A stretch of 64,000 nt of DNA from Actinomycetes bacterium (GCA_029546925.1 JAKPQM010000023.1:88182-152181); one strand, 5' to 3'; shown: positions 11,011-22,271, counted from the first letter of the stretch. Notes: generated by a model not told the origin, from the sequence alone. Translations and numbers: made by a program.

Positions 11011-11363
11011 ACCGCCCGCTCCCCTCGGGCATATAGTATATAGGTCAGAAGGTGATTGATGAACAGCGGCGCGAACGCGGCAAATAAATTGAAATGCTGC
11101 GGGAATCTTGCGGCGATGAGCAACGGCGATGCCAATACGATGACGCGCACGGCAAAGCCCGCAGGGAAGGGCCTCTTATTGCCGATAGCTGCCGATAGCT
11201 GCGCTGTCACCGTTTTGGTGAGCACGAGGAGATAGACGTAGTAGAGGGCCGCTCCGAGCAGAAGCCCCAGACTGACCGTGCGGTCATAGAAGAGGAACAG
11301 GGCAGCCGCTGCAAGCACCAAGGCAAGCGACAGCCTGTAGATCCTCCTGTGTTCCCCGATCAT
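11007..11363 (-). CDS. atpI: ATP synthase subunit I-like membrane protein
   Basis: A small hydrophobic protein of 118 residues from the ATG at 11363, with four predicted membrane segments and a basic start MIGEHRRIYRL. AtpI proteins help assemble the c ring or handle Mg in some bacteria. The assignment rests on topology and position as first gene of the atp operon, overlapping atpB by 4 bp, because the family is weakly conserved. An in-frame GTG at 11399 would add 12 residues. I prefer the ATG at 11363 because AAGGTG stands 6 bases upstream of it. Its membrane segments include LLLGAALYYVYLLVL. Confidence 0.72.
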   Translation of the reverse strand: MIGEHRRIYRLSLALVLAAAALFLFYDRTVSLGLLLGAALYYVYLLVLTKTVTAQLSAAIGNKRPFPAGFAVRVIVLASPLLIAARFPQHFNLFAAFAPLFINHLLTYILYARGERAV

Positions 11364-11474
11364 GCGCGACACCTTCGATAGTCGACCAGCCAGAGTCACA
11401 TTCTACGATAAAAGCGGCCGGAATGCTCTATGTTTTGCGTCTGTCGAACAGCCTTGGAGGCGCGTATCTGCATA

Positions 11475-11514
11475 CAAAAAGCGGCTCTCCTGCGAAAGCG
11501 CACAAGAGCCGCTT
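11475..11514 (-). terminator. Intrinsic terminator after the trpB-like gene
   Basis: A perfect 10-bp stem (AAGCGGCTCT at 11479-11488 with AGAGCCGCTT at 11505-11514) is followed on the minus strand by a T-run (A-run at 11476-11480 on plus). It sits about 65 bp past the trpB-like stop codon and would also separate that gene from the atp operon promoter region. Confidence 0.8.
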
Positions 11515-11579
11515 GTCTTAAGATAGCCGTTCTATCGTGCCGCGACAAATCGGATGGTCAAGCTGTCGATTCGTCCGCG

Positions 11580-12986
11580 TTAGAGCGCGAGGCCGCCTGC
11601 GGCTTGGATGCCGGGAACGGCGGGGATGGTCGCGAAGCCGCTCTCGAGCTCCTCGTCGGTGGGGGTGTGGTCGACCATCTCGCCCCGGTTGTACGCATCG
11701 TAGGCGGTCATGTCGAAGTAGCCCGTTCCGGTGAGTCCGAAGAGGATGACCCGCTCCTCGCCGGCCTCCTTGGCGGCGAGCGCCTCCCGGATGGCCTGGA
11801 GGATGGCGTGGCTCGACTCGGGCGCGGGCAGGATGGTCTCGAGCTTGGCGAAGCGCTCGGCGGCTTCGAATACGTCGGTCTGCAGGACGGCCACGGCTTC
11901 GAGCAGGCCGTCTGCCTTGAGCTGGGAGAGGATGGGGCTCATGCCGTGGTAGCGCAGGCCTCCGGCGTGATCGGGGCTGGGGATGAAGCCGTTGCCGAGG
12001 GTGTACATCTTCGCGAGCGGGCAGGTCTGGCCCGTATCGGCGAAGTCGTAGGCGAAGCGGCCGCGCGTGAGGCTGGGGCAGCTGGCGGGCTCGACGGCCA
12101 CGAAGCGCGTGCGGGGATGGGTGCCGAGGATCTTATCGCGCATGAAGGGCGAGATGAGGCCGCCCAGGTTTGAGCCGCCGCCCGCGCAGCCGATGACCAC
12201 GTCGGGGTACTCGCCCAGCTCCTCGAAGGCTGCGTATGACTCGAGGCCGATGATGCTCTGGTGCAGAAGGACCTGGTTCAGGACCGAACCCAGCTGGTAG
12301 CGGCCGCGGTTCTCGGGTACATGCAGCGCGCGCTCGACGGCCTCGGAGATGGCGGTCCCCAACGACCCGGTGCGGTTCTCGGGATTCTCGAGCATCTTGC
12401 GGCCGATCTCGGTGGTATCGGAGGGGGAGGGGGTGACCTCGGCGCCGAAGGTCTGCATGACCGTGCGGCGGAACGGCTTCTGGTCGTAGGATGCGCGTAC
12501 CATGAAGACATCGCAGTCCACGCCGAAGTGAGCTGCCGCCTCGGCGAGGGCGGTGCCCCACTGGCCGGCGCCCGTCTCGGTGGTGATGGTGGAAAGCCCC
12601 TGCTCGTGGGCATAATACGCCTGCGCGAGGGCCGAGTTGAGCTTGTGCGATCCGCTCGTGTTGTTGCCCTCGTACTTGTAGTAGATCTTGGCTGGGGTGT
12701 CGAGCGCGCGCTCGAGGTTGTAGGCGCGGCAGAGCGGCGAGGGACGGTAGATCTTGTACATCTCGGCAACGCCGGCGGGAATCTCGAAGTAGGCGGTGTC
12801 GTTATCGAGTTCTTGGCGGATGAGCTCGTCGCAGAAAACGGGCTGCAGATGCTCGAAACGGGCGACCTCGCCGTTGGGGAGGCGCATGGGCTCGGGCTTG
12901 GTGACCATATCGGCGCGGAGGTTATACCACGCGGTCGGGATCTGCTGCTCGGAGAGATACAGGCGATACGGTGCATATCCGGTCAT
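11580..12986 (-). CDS. trpB: TrpB2-type tryptophan synthase beta chain
   Basis: A 468-residue PLP enzyme of the TrpB-like (TrpB2) group. The PLP lysine is K115 in SGSHKLNSA, preceded by EGNNT, and the phosphate-binding loop is CAGGGSN near residues 230-240. TrpB2 differs from ordinary TrpB by its longer N-terminus (MTGYAPYRLYLSEQQIPTAW) and usually acts alone, without TrpA, joining indole and serine to make tryptophan. No trpA lies nearby, which fits. I place the start at the ATG at 12986, preceded by GAAAGGAA. The open frame continues upstream but overlaps a terminator-like leader, so that part is not coding. Confidence 0.9.
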   Translation of the reverse strand: MTGYAPYRLYLSEQQIPTAWYNLRADMVTKPEPMRLPNGEVARFEHLQPVFCDELIRQELDNDTAYFEIPAGVAEMYKIYRPSPLCRAYNLERALDTPAKIYYKYEGNNTSGSHKLNSALAQAYYAHEQGLSTITTETGAGQWGTALAEAAAHFGVDCDVFMVRASYDQKPFRRTVMQTFGAEVTPSPSDTTEIGRKMLENPENRTGSLGTAISEAVERALHVPENRGRYQLGSVLNQVLLHQSIIGLESYAAFEELGEYPDVVIGCAGGGSNLGGLISPFMRDKILGTHPRTRFVAVEPASCPSLTRGRFAYDFADTGQTCPLAKMYTLGNGFIPSPDHAGGLRYHGMSPILSQLKADGLLEAVAVLQTDVFEAAERFAKLETILPAPESSHAILQAIREALAAKEAGEERVILFGLTGTGYFDMTAYDAYNRGEMVDHTPTDEELESGFATIPAVPGIQAAGGLAL

Positions 12987-13082
12987 GATGGTTCCTTTCG
13001 GTAGTTGAAGAGGGCGTGCACACGATGCGCGCGTATCTGATAGCTTGCCTTGTGGCTGGGATGAGCGTATGCCCGCGGCAAG

Positions 13083-13109
13083 AAAAAAAGCCCCCGGATC
13101 ACCGGAGGC
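13083..13109 (-). terminator. Leader terminator (attenuator) of the trpB-like gene
   Basis: On the minus strand GCCTCCGG (13102-13109) pairs with CCGGGGGC (13090-13097) across a 4-base loop and is followed by seven T residues. It stands about 100 bp upstream of the trpB ATG, between a short reading frame with a Trp codon and the gene. An alternative pairing of GGGGC just upstream with GCCTC of the stem could act as antiterminator. Confidence 0.7.
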
Positions 13110-13147
13110 CGCCCTGCGCGCATCGGCTAGAGCCCCAGAAATCCGAG

Positions 13148-13225
13148 TCAGGCTTTTCCCAGGTGCCATCGACCAACGCAGCGCACGGGCGCAGCGTTCG
13201 CAAGCGATGAGGCGTTCACGGTCAT
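13148..13225 (-). CDS. Putative tryptophan leader peptide
   Basis: A 25-codon frame beginning MTVNASSLANAAP and ending GRWHLGKA, with AAGGAA 5 bases upstream of its ATG. It has one Trp codon near the end and stops about 40 bp before the terminator hairpin at 13083-13109. The position is right for ribosome-mediated attenuation of trpB: stalling at Trp would free the antiterminator. A single Trp codon is fewer than the usual two or more, so control could be weak or act by another route. It is too short to be supported by similarity; the evidence is arrangement only. Confidence 0.45.
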   Translation of the reverse strand: MTVNASSLANAAPVRCVGRWHLGKA

Positions 13226-13398
13226 GGCGTTCCTTCCAAACGGATAGGGCTTGCATCGAGTATGGCAATGATGCGCATAGCGGGCCGATCAGTTAAGGAA
13301 ACCGTAACAATCGGCTTTTCTCCGTGCGGCTGCGCATAATGTATCGGTCGCGTTACGATGGCCTGCCGTCCCGGCTGCCGGGCATAGAATAAGCGAGT

Positions 13399-13430
13399 CC
13401 TTTAAGAGCGGTACTGTGAGACCGAGAAGG
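13399..13430 (+). promoter_or_regulatory. PyrR-binding RNA element in the carA leader
   Basis: The leader contains CCTTTAAGAGCGG, then a loop with TGTGAG, then ACCGAGAAGG. Outer CCTT/AAGG and inner CGGT/ACCG stems enclose the loop in the layout of PyrR anti-antiterminator sites of pyrimidine operons. A terminator hairpin follows 37 bp downstream. PyrR with UMP would favour that terminator and reduce carAB transcription. Confidence 0.8.
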
Positions 13431-13466
13431 CGTCACTGCACATACGCAGCGTATCGGCTATTACGG

Positions 13467-13500
13467 AGCATCCGCCCACCGAGGGAGGATGCTTTCTCTT
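13467..13500 (+). terminator. Attenuator hairpin ahead of carA
   Basis: AGCATCC (13467-13473) pairs with GGATGCT (13487-13493), with extra CCC/GGG pairing inside, followed by TTTCTCTT. It lies just after the PyrR element and about 45 bp before the chosen carA start. An ATG at 13489 lies inside the stem and is unlikely to be the start codon. Confidence 0.75.
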
Positions 13501-13545
13501 AAAGCGGGCACGCTGCATGCGCGGGCGGGAAAGCGTGGTGTTGCC

Positions 13546-14026
13546 ATGAATCTGCTGCTGGACGTATCCGATTGCATGCAGGCACTGCTTGTGCTCGAAG
13601 ACGGGACGGCTTTCCTGGGAAGGTCGTGCGGGGCCGAGGGCGAGGCGATCGGCAGGATCACCTTCGATACGGATATCTTCGGCTACCAAGCCGCGCTTGC
13701 AGATGAGCGGTACCGTGGTGCCATCGTTGCGTTCACCTACCCGCAAGCGGGGAACTTCGGCATCAATGCCGAGGCACCTGCGCATGCGCTGCCGGCGGGC
13801 ATCGTGGTGCACGATATGATCTACACCCCCTCCAACTGGCAATGCGAGAAGAGCCTGCCCGCCTACCTTGCCGAACAGGGTATCGTGGGCATCGAGGATA
13901 TCGATGTGCGCGCGCTGGTCGCCCATCTCCGCGAACATCCCGGCACGCGTGCCGCCCTCTCCACACGCACGCTCGATGCAAAGGCGCTTGCCGCCCGCTT
14001 GAGCGCCGGGAAGGGCGGTGGGGCCC

Positions 14027-14034
<8 letters not shown>
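13546..14034 (+). CDS. carA: Carbamoyl-phosphate synthase small subunit lacking the glutaminase domain
   Basis: About 162 residues covering only the N-terminal CPSase_sm_chain domain ([59 protein letters not shown]). Ordinary CarA is about 360-380 residues because a class I amidotransferase domain with a Cys-His-Glu triad follows. Here the frame stops after [10 protein letters not shown] and carB begins 8 bp before that stop. No remnant of the amidotransferase follows in any frame, since carB occupies the space. The domain kept is the one that docks on CarB. The start at 13546 avoids the attenuator stem. Ammonia, or a separate glutaminase, would have to supply nitrogen. Confidence 0.85.
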
Positions 14035-17236
<3,202 letters not shown>

Positions 17237-17303
17237 TGCGCACCCTGTTGCGCAGTCGCTATACTGTTCCCTGTTGACAGGTTCGACTGCAAGGAGACTC
17301 TGC

Positions 17304-18287
17304 ATGGACTTCGCTTCCAATCATCGACCCGACGGTATGTCCCGCATCACCACGCCCGAGTTGGCGCAGGCTTTCATCGATGAGGCTATCGCCTTCACGC
17401 GCGCGCAGGTGGGGGATGGCAAGGTGCTGCTGGCGCTTTCCGGCGGTGTGGACTCGTCGGTTGTCGCAGCGCTGCTCATCAAGGCCATCGGCAGGCAGCT
17501 CGTGTGCGTGCACGTGAACCACGGCCTCATGCGCAAGGGCGAGTCCGAGCAGGTCTTCGATGTGTTCCAGAACCAGATGGGCGCCGAGCTCGTCTTCGTG
17601 GATGCCACCGACCGTTTCCTCGATAAGCTGGCCGGCGTGGCCGACCCCGAGGCCAAGCGCCACATCATCGGCGAGGAGTTCATCAAGGTCTTCGCCGAGG
17701 AGGCTGCCAAGCTCGAGGGCATCTCCTTCCTCGGCCAGGGCACCATCTATCCCGATATCCTCGAGTCCGAGGCCGGGGTCAAGGCCCACCACAACGTGGG
17801 CGGCCTGCCTAAGGATCTGGATTTCGAGCTCGTCGAACCCATCAAGCTGCTCTTCAAGGACGAGGTCCGCATGGTGGGCAAGCAGCTCGGTCTGCCCGAT
17901 GGCATGGTCTACCGCCAGCCCTTCCCCGGTCCGGGCCTCGGCGTGCGCTGTCTCGGTGCTATTACCCGCGATCGTCTCGCCGCCCTGCGCGAGGCCGATG
18001 CGATCGTCCGCGAGGAGATCGGTGCCGCCGGCCTCGACATCTGGCAGTACTTCTGCGTGGTGCCCGACATGCGGGCGACGGGCGTGCGCGATGGCAGGCG
18101 CGCCTACGAGTGGCCCTGCATCATCCGCTGCGTCGACAGCATCGATGTCATGACGGCCGAGGTCCGCGAGCTGGACTGGGCGCTGCTCAAGAAGATCACC
18201 GGCCGCATCCTAGCCGAGGTGCCGGGCATCTGCCGCGTGTGCTACGACCTTACGCCCAAGCCCATCGGCACGGTTGAGTGGGAATAA
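17304..18287 (+). CDS. guaA: GMP synthase, ATP-pyrophosphatase half only
   Basis: A 327-residue protein with the PP-loop SGGVDSS at 46-52, the lid/linker region and the C-terminal dimerisation domain ending DLTPKPIGTVEWE. It adenylates XMP and aminates it to GMP. Bacterial GuaA is usually about 510-525 residues because a class I glutaminase precedes this half. Here the protein starts directly before the PP-loop domain at an ATG with AAGGAG 7 bases upstream, and the 67 bp between carB and this start contain no glutaminase. It resembles the archaeal two-subunit arrangement (GuaAb). Either a separate GuaAa subunit exists elsewhere or free ammonia is used. Confidence 0.92.
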   Translation: MDFASNHRPDGMSRITTPELAQAFIDEAIAFTRAQVGDGKVLLALSGGVDSSVVAALLIKAIGRQLVCVHVNHGLMRKGESEQVFDVFQNQMGAELVFVDATDRFLDKLAGVADPEAKRHIIGEEFIKVFAEEAAKLEGISFLGQGTIYPDILESEAGVKAHHNVGGLPKDLDFELVEPIKLLFKDEVRMVGKQLGLPDGMVYRQPFPGPGLGVRCLGAITRDRLAALREADAIVREEIGAAGLDIWQYFCVVPDMRATGVRDGRRAYEWPCIIRCVDSIDVMTAEVRELDWALLKKITGRILAEVPGICRVCYDLTPKPIGTVEWE

Positions 18288-18301
18288 AAAATTCGGAAAA
18301 A

Positions 18302-18331
18302 TTGACGTTTGCGTCATAAATACCGTATAAT
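18302..18331 (+). promoter_or_regulatory. Promoter of the first DUF4143 ATPase, with palindrome
   Basis: TTGACG (18302-18307), an 18-bp spacer and TATAAT (18326-18331) form a near-consensus sigma-70 promoter. The -35 box overlaps the palindrome TGACG-TTTG-CGTCA (18303-18316), a likely operator. The start codon follows about 28 bp downstream. Confidence 0.75.
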
Positions 18332-18358
18332 TTCTCGTGTACAGAGGAGATGTGCGGC

Positions 18359-19645
18359 ATGGAGATTAGACGTGACAAGTATCTGAACGACCTTGTCGTC
18401 CGCAAGGGCAACGGGATGATCAAGGTTGTCACGGGCGTCAGGCGCTGTGGGAAGACCTTTCTGGTATTCGACTTGTTTGTCCGCCATCTCATCGAGTCGG
18501 GGGTCCCAGAAGACCACATAATCGCTCTGGCTCTCGACGACAGGGCTAACGCGCGCTACCGAGACGTCGACACCCTCTATGACTACCTCATGGAGAAGAT
18601 CGACAGCGATCGAGAGACCTATTACGTCCTTCTCGACGAGATACAGTATGCCATCACGGCGAAGGAGCTCAGGAGCAAGGGCGAGCCCCCCGCGCTCTAC
18701 GGCGTGCTCAACGGCCTGCTTCATCGTCGTAACGTCGACGTTTACGTGACCGGAAGCAACTCCAGGCTGCTCTCCACGGACGTGATGACCGAGTTCAGGG
18801 GTAGGGGCGACGAGGTCCGCATCCGCCCGCTGACCTTCGCGGAGTTCATGCAGGCGTTCGACGGCGACCGTCAGGAGGGCTGGGCCGAGTACGTCATGTA
18901 CGGCGGGCTGCCCCTCGTGCTCTCCATGCGGACTCCTGAGCAGAAAGCGTCCTACCTTGCAGGCCTTTTCGATGAGGTCTATCTCTCGGACGTTGTCGAG
19001 CGAAACCACCTCACCAAGTCGCAGGAGCTCGAAGATTTAGTGGACGTGCTCGCTTCCTCCATCGGAGCCCTCACGAACCCTTCGAAGATCGAGGCGACGT
19101 TCAGGAGCGAGCTGCGCTCGAGACTCGACGCCGACACCATCAAGCGCTATCTCGGACATCTTGAAGAGGCGTTCCTCGTGAGCGAGGCGACCCGCTACGA
19201 TGTGAAGGGGCGCAGGTACATCGGCACGCCTAAGAAGTACTACTTCGAGGACATGGGGCTCCGGAACGCACGGCTGGGGTTCAGGCAGGTCGAGGAGTCG
19301 CACATCATGGAGAACGTCATCTACAACGAGCTGCGTGCCCGGGGGTTCTCTGTGGATGTCGGCGTGGTGGACAGGCGCATGAAAAACAACGGTCGTGACG
19401 AGCGCCGCCGCTACGAGGTGGACTTTGTGGCGAACCTCGGCTATCGCCGCTACTACATCCAATCTGCGCTGCAGCTCGATACCCCGGAGAAGGTCGCGCA
19501 GGAGAAGCGCTCTCTTACGCTCATCGACGACAGCTTCAGGAAGATCGTGGTGGTGAACCGCGTCATGCGGCCCTACATGGACGACGACGGCATCCTTACC
19601 ATGGGGCTGTTCGATTTCCTGCTCGACCCAAACAGCCTTGACTGA
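18359..19645 (+). CDS. AAA_14/DUF4143 family ATPase
   Basis: A 428-residue P-loop ATPase: Walker A GVRRCGKTF at 26-34, Walker B-like YYVLLDEIQ near 93-100, sensor VTGSNSRLLSTD near 132-143, then the DUF4143 domain, which has a restriction-endonuclease-like fold in this family (VDFVANLGYRRYYIQSAL near 355-375). The family is common on mobile islands; its function is unsettled. The start at 18359 has GAGGAG upstream at a better distance than the ATG at 18350. It has its own strong promoter and marks the left side of the accessory island. A short fragment of a close relative occurs at 39468-39608. Confidence 0.88.
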   Translation: MEIRRDKYLNDLVVRKGNGMIKVVTGVRRCGKTFLVFDLFVRHLIESGVPEDHIIALALDDRANARYRDVDTLYDYLMEKIDSDRETYYVLLDEIQYAITAKELRSKGEPPALYGVLNGLLHRRNVDVYVTGSNSRLLSTDVMTEFRGRGDEVRIRPLTFAEFMQAFDGDRQEGWAEYVMYGGLPLVLSMRTPEQKASYLAGLFDEVYLSDVVERNHLTKSQELEDLVDVLASSIGALTNPSKIEATFRSELRSRLDADTIKRYLGHLEEAFLVSEATRYDVKGRRYIGTPKKYYFEDMGLRNARLGFRQVEESHIMENVIYNELRARGFSVDVGVVDRRMKNNGRDERRRYEVDFVANLGYRRYYIQSALQLDTPEKVAQEKRSLTLIDDSFRKIVVVNRVMRPYMDDDGILTMGLFDFLLDPNSLD

Positions 19646-19899
19646 TGGGCGCATGCTCTGGCGGGGATCTCCTGCCGTTCGGTGAGCTTGCAGACCGACG
19701 TCTCCGATACGCGCGGGTAATCGGCGACCTGCGGCGCGTCCATGAAGCCGTCGGGCAGGTCGCTCGCTTCGGATGCCGAGGAGCCAGCAGACCCCCGTAT
19801 CTCCGCCCCGGCATTCTCGCGGCATTCGGAATCAGTATCCGATATTTCAGGGTGCGCCGGGAACGCGTCGTGTGGCATCTGGAGGATGTCGTCTTTCAT
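19573..19899 (-). pseudogene. Decayed excisionase-type HTH protein
   Basis: A 108-codon minus-strand frame overlapping the end of the ATPase gene. Its middle reads DAPQVADYPRVSETSVCKLT followed by ERQEIPA, which matches the excisionase/MerR-like helix-turn-helix consensus (VxEVAxYLRVSxxTVYKLxxxGEIPA) with several disruptive changes, for example Pro for Leu. The normal wing residues afterwards are lost and the rest is unrelated. I read it as debris of an integrated element rather than a working gene. About 450 bp to its right hold no further recognisable gene until the ApeA-like protein. Confidence 0.5.
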
Positions 19900-20229
19900 G
19901 GGATGGCCCTACCGCCTCTCGTCTTGCATCTGGCGCCCTCGGGTCGCAAGAAGACCCGAGGAGTCGCGTCTCTTGGACGGATAAGCAGAGAGATACCTGC
20001 TGGGAGACGTGCGCGCAAAGCCTGGCGGGGCTTTAGGCCACGCTAAGGCTCGCTAGGCTGCGGATGCATTCAACCACACGACTTTACCGAAGCTCTGTGG
20101 CGACAACGCTCCGATAATCGCGTCCTGTCACATGCACGGAAAACGATGACCATAAGCACGGCGAGCAAGGGCGACATACCCGCAGTGACGCCCCGCCCCC
20201 AGCGCTTCCAGCCGCACCGACCGCATCTT

Positions 20230-20259
20230 TTGATTGCCCTATCTGTCACACGATATACT
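20230..20259 (+). promoter_or_regulatory. Probable promoter of the ApeA-like gene
   Basis: TTGATT (20230-20235), an 18-bp spacer and TATACT (20254-20259) precede the gene by about 100 bp. The remaining sequence from 19900 to 20229 shows no gene. Confidence 0.55.
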
Positions 20260-20356
20260 GGACTCTATAAGATAATCTGACATGATGGCAATATCGGAAA
20301 GCCCGATGACGACATCCATGCCCACGTATAAGCAAGCAACCAAGGGAATCTGCATT

Positions 20357-21745
20357 ATGAGCGCTGACATCCAATACGCTGGCCACTGGAAGATTCCTGG
20401 TACAGACGAGGTCTTCGAGGGCACCCTCCATTACAACGAAGAAACAAGGGTGATCGTTCTCCTGTTGATACAACCGTCCGACGTCCAGACGCTCGGCTCG
20501 CATATCCTCGTATCGTCTCGAGCCCCCGTTATCTGCGGCAAACTATTCTCGGGCGCTTACGTCGCACTTCTCGGATGCCTCAGAACCAACACCCATACGC
20601 ACATAGGCAGCCATACCACAGAGACTATCTATGCGGACTATGCCCTCTGGGGTCTTGAGGAGGGTGACTGCGAATCCCCCTTGTTTCAGGGTTGCACAAT
20701 CGACTATGGGGCCGTCCTCGAGTGGGCCGGGCTCTGCTATTACGACCTAGATACCAAGGAAGGACACCTCGGCGAGATAATCAGGTGGTCGCACGAGAAC
20801 GACATCAAACTCGACGTTAGCGGAGGCCTCCATCTGCGATTCTCTCCAGAACAGGGCTCAATGAGCTTCGTGGACTACCACAACGACGTGACTTTTCACC
20901 AACGCATTGAGGCGCGTCTCTTCTACGACGAGCCTAGACGCTGGCAGGAAATCATGCACGATGTGGACTGGCTCAGGCGGCTGATTGAGCTCGGCAAGGG
21001 CCGTGAGGTCGGCATCAGAGGTGCGCGATATCTGCATCCCTCACATCTTCTGCCAGAGGAATACGGTGCCGAGGGGCAAGATCGGTATAGGCCTGCTGAC
21101 GTCCTACTCGGAACTGAACAGAGGGACGTTGCCGATGAAAATTCTCGCCGCTGGACGTTCCTGTTCAGCCTCTCAGAGGCATACGAGTGCGGGGCACTAC
21201 GTGCATGGTTTGAGAAACGCGACGAGCTAGAGCCGGTCGTCGACCTCTACACGCTTGCCTATACGCACAAGATTCCCTCTGCGATGGCCCTCTTCCTCAA
21301 CCTCATGCAGGCTTTGGAGGCCTATCACGCCCGATTTGTGTGCGACAGCGGCCAAGACTACAAGAAGCGTGTTGACTGCCTAGTTGATAATGCATCCGAT
21401 GCCGGCTTTGATGTCCGTGACTTCCTATGCGACAGTGGCCAGCAAGCTTCAAAGAAAAAACTGTACCTCAAGAGCAGGATAAGCGACCTCCTATACGCTG
21501 GGGGAAGACGCCCCGTCTCGCCAAAGCATATGAGCTTTCTCGATTTTCCCCAGAAGCTGGTGGACACGAGGAACTACTACACCCACTTCAGCCCGGATAA
21601 GAGGGGCAAGGCTTTCGGAAAAGAAGAGCTGCCCATAATCAACGCCGAGCTAATGGCGTTACTCGAATACCACCTGATGCTGACACTGGGCTTCGACGAC
21701 GGGACCACCTTGACGAACGTGCAGCGTAGACTCAAAAATCGATAA
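20357..21745 (+). CDS. ApeA-like HEPN abortive-infection protein
   Basis: A 462-residue protein with a beta-rich N-terminal half starting MSADIQYAGHWKIPGTDEVF (ApeA N-terminal-domain style) and an all-helical C-terminal HEPN domain. The HEPN catalytic motif is RNYYTH (R-x4-H) near residues 404-410, preceded by FPQKLVDT. ApeA proteins are single-gene anti-phage systems thought to cleave RNA on infection. The ATG at 20357 with AAGGGAA upstream gives the usual N-terminus; an in-frame ATG at 20282 would add 25 unrelated residues. It stands alone, followed by a repeat-rich spacer. The family call is from motif and layout only. Confidence 0.78.
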   Translation: MSADIQYAGHWKIPGTDEVFEGTLHYNEETRVIVLLLIQPSDVQTLGSHILVSSRAPVICGKLFSGAYVALLGCLRTNTHTHIGSHTTETIYADYALWGLEEGDCESPLFQGCTIDYGAVLEWAGLCYYDLDTKEGHLGEIIRWSHENDIKLDVSGGLHLRFSPEQGSMSFVDYHNDVTFHQRIEARLFYDEPRRWQEIMHDVDWLRRLIELGKGREVGIRGARYLHPSHLLPEEYGAEGQDRYRPADVLLGTEQRDVADENSRRWTFLFSLSEAYECGALRAWFEKRDELEPVVDLYTLAYTHKIPSAMALFLNLMQALEAYHARFVCDSGQDYKKRVDCLVDNASDAGFDVRDFLCDSGQQASKKKLYLKSRISDLLYAGGRRPVSPKHMSFLDFPQKLVDTRNYYTHFSPDKRGKAFGKEELPIINAELMALLEYHLMLTLGFDDGTTLTNVQRRLKNR

Positions 21746-21840
21746 GCCAGTAACCATCTGCCTTCGCTTCGTTATGCCTCTTGAATCCGAGTGCCACCCG
21801 ATTTTGTTGACGGTTGGCTTCCGTACTGTGGGTATGCAGC

Positions 21841-22145
21841 CATGTAGTCACCTTGCAAGCAGGAAAGCAAGTATTCCCAGTTCAATGCCGTCACTCTTCA
21901 CTCGGGAATTGTCATTCTTGGGTCGGGGAGCAACCCACTCCGCCGGCACCGTTTTCGTCCATGTAGTCAGTTGCGCACAATTGAACCGTGTTTCCGCAGT
22001 TCAACCGTGTCACTCTCCGGTCGGGCGAAAATACTCTCCCCAGGTGACTACAGAGCATGTAGTCACCGCTGACTACAGGGCGACTACACGGTTTTTGCGA
22101 TATGAGAGTGGAGGTAACTCCAGCTCACCCACCTCGCTGACTACA
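21841..22145. repeat. Cluster of TGACTACA / TGTAGTCA sites
   Basis: Seven 8-bp units in both orientations: 21843, 21962, 22045, 22058, 22070, 22081 (one mismatch) and 22138. Two neighbouring units form the palindrome GGTGACTACA-gagca-TGTAGTCACC (22043-22067), and the next pair forms another with a 4-bp spacer. Sequence after the units at 21843 and 21962 is itself a diverged direct repeat of about 119 bp (shared CAGTTCAA and GTCACTCT blocks). No gene is recognisable in the stretch from 21746 to 22395. Confidence 0.75.
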
Positions 22146-22230
22146 TGGAAACGGGCTATGCAACGATTGAGTGGGAGTAGGCCATCTAGCGCACTCTTTT
22201 AGCATCTAGCCGCATCTTTTGGCATCTATT

Positions 22231-22271
22231 GTACCGCCCCGATCATTCCCATGGAGTGATCGGGGCGGTAC
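22231..22271. terminator. Strong 15-bp-stem hairpin
   Basis: GTACCGCCCCGATCA (22231-22245) and TGATCGGGGCGGTAC (22257-22271) are perfect complements around an 11-base loop, followed by CTTTA on plus. It probably ends transcription between the ApeA-like and Fic genes, though the T-tract is short. Just before it an imperfect 20-21-bp unit containing GCATCTAGC and CTTTT is repeated about three times. Confidence 0.6.

Noticed and set aside
13083..13225. T-box riboswitch upstream of trpB2
   Set aside because: The conserved T-box TGGNACCGCG core is absent; only a terminator and a small peptide frame are visible.
12987..13268. N-terminal extension of the trpB2 gene to 13268
   Set aside because: The extra 94 codons run through the terminator hairpin and T-tract and resemble no protein. 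The ATG at 12986 has a good ribosome site.
13489..13545. carA start at the ATG at 13489
   Set aside because: This ATG is inside the 3' arm of the attenuator stem and directly abuts the GGAGG, leaving no spacing. The extra 19 residues do not look like CarA.
21841..22145. CRISPR array
   Set aside because: The repeated unit is only 8 bp, occurs in both orientations with irregular spacing, and there are no cas genes.
21774..22202. A 142-codon protein between the ApeA-like gene and fic
   Set aside because: Composition is Ser/Thr-rich random-looking sequence produced by the repeat array; no ribosome site and no recognisable motif.
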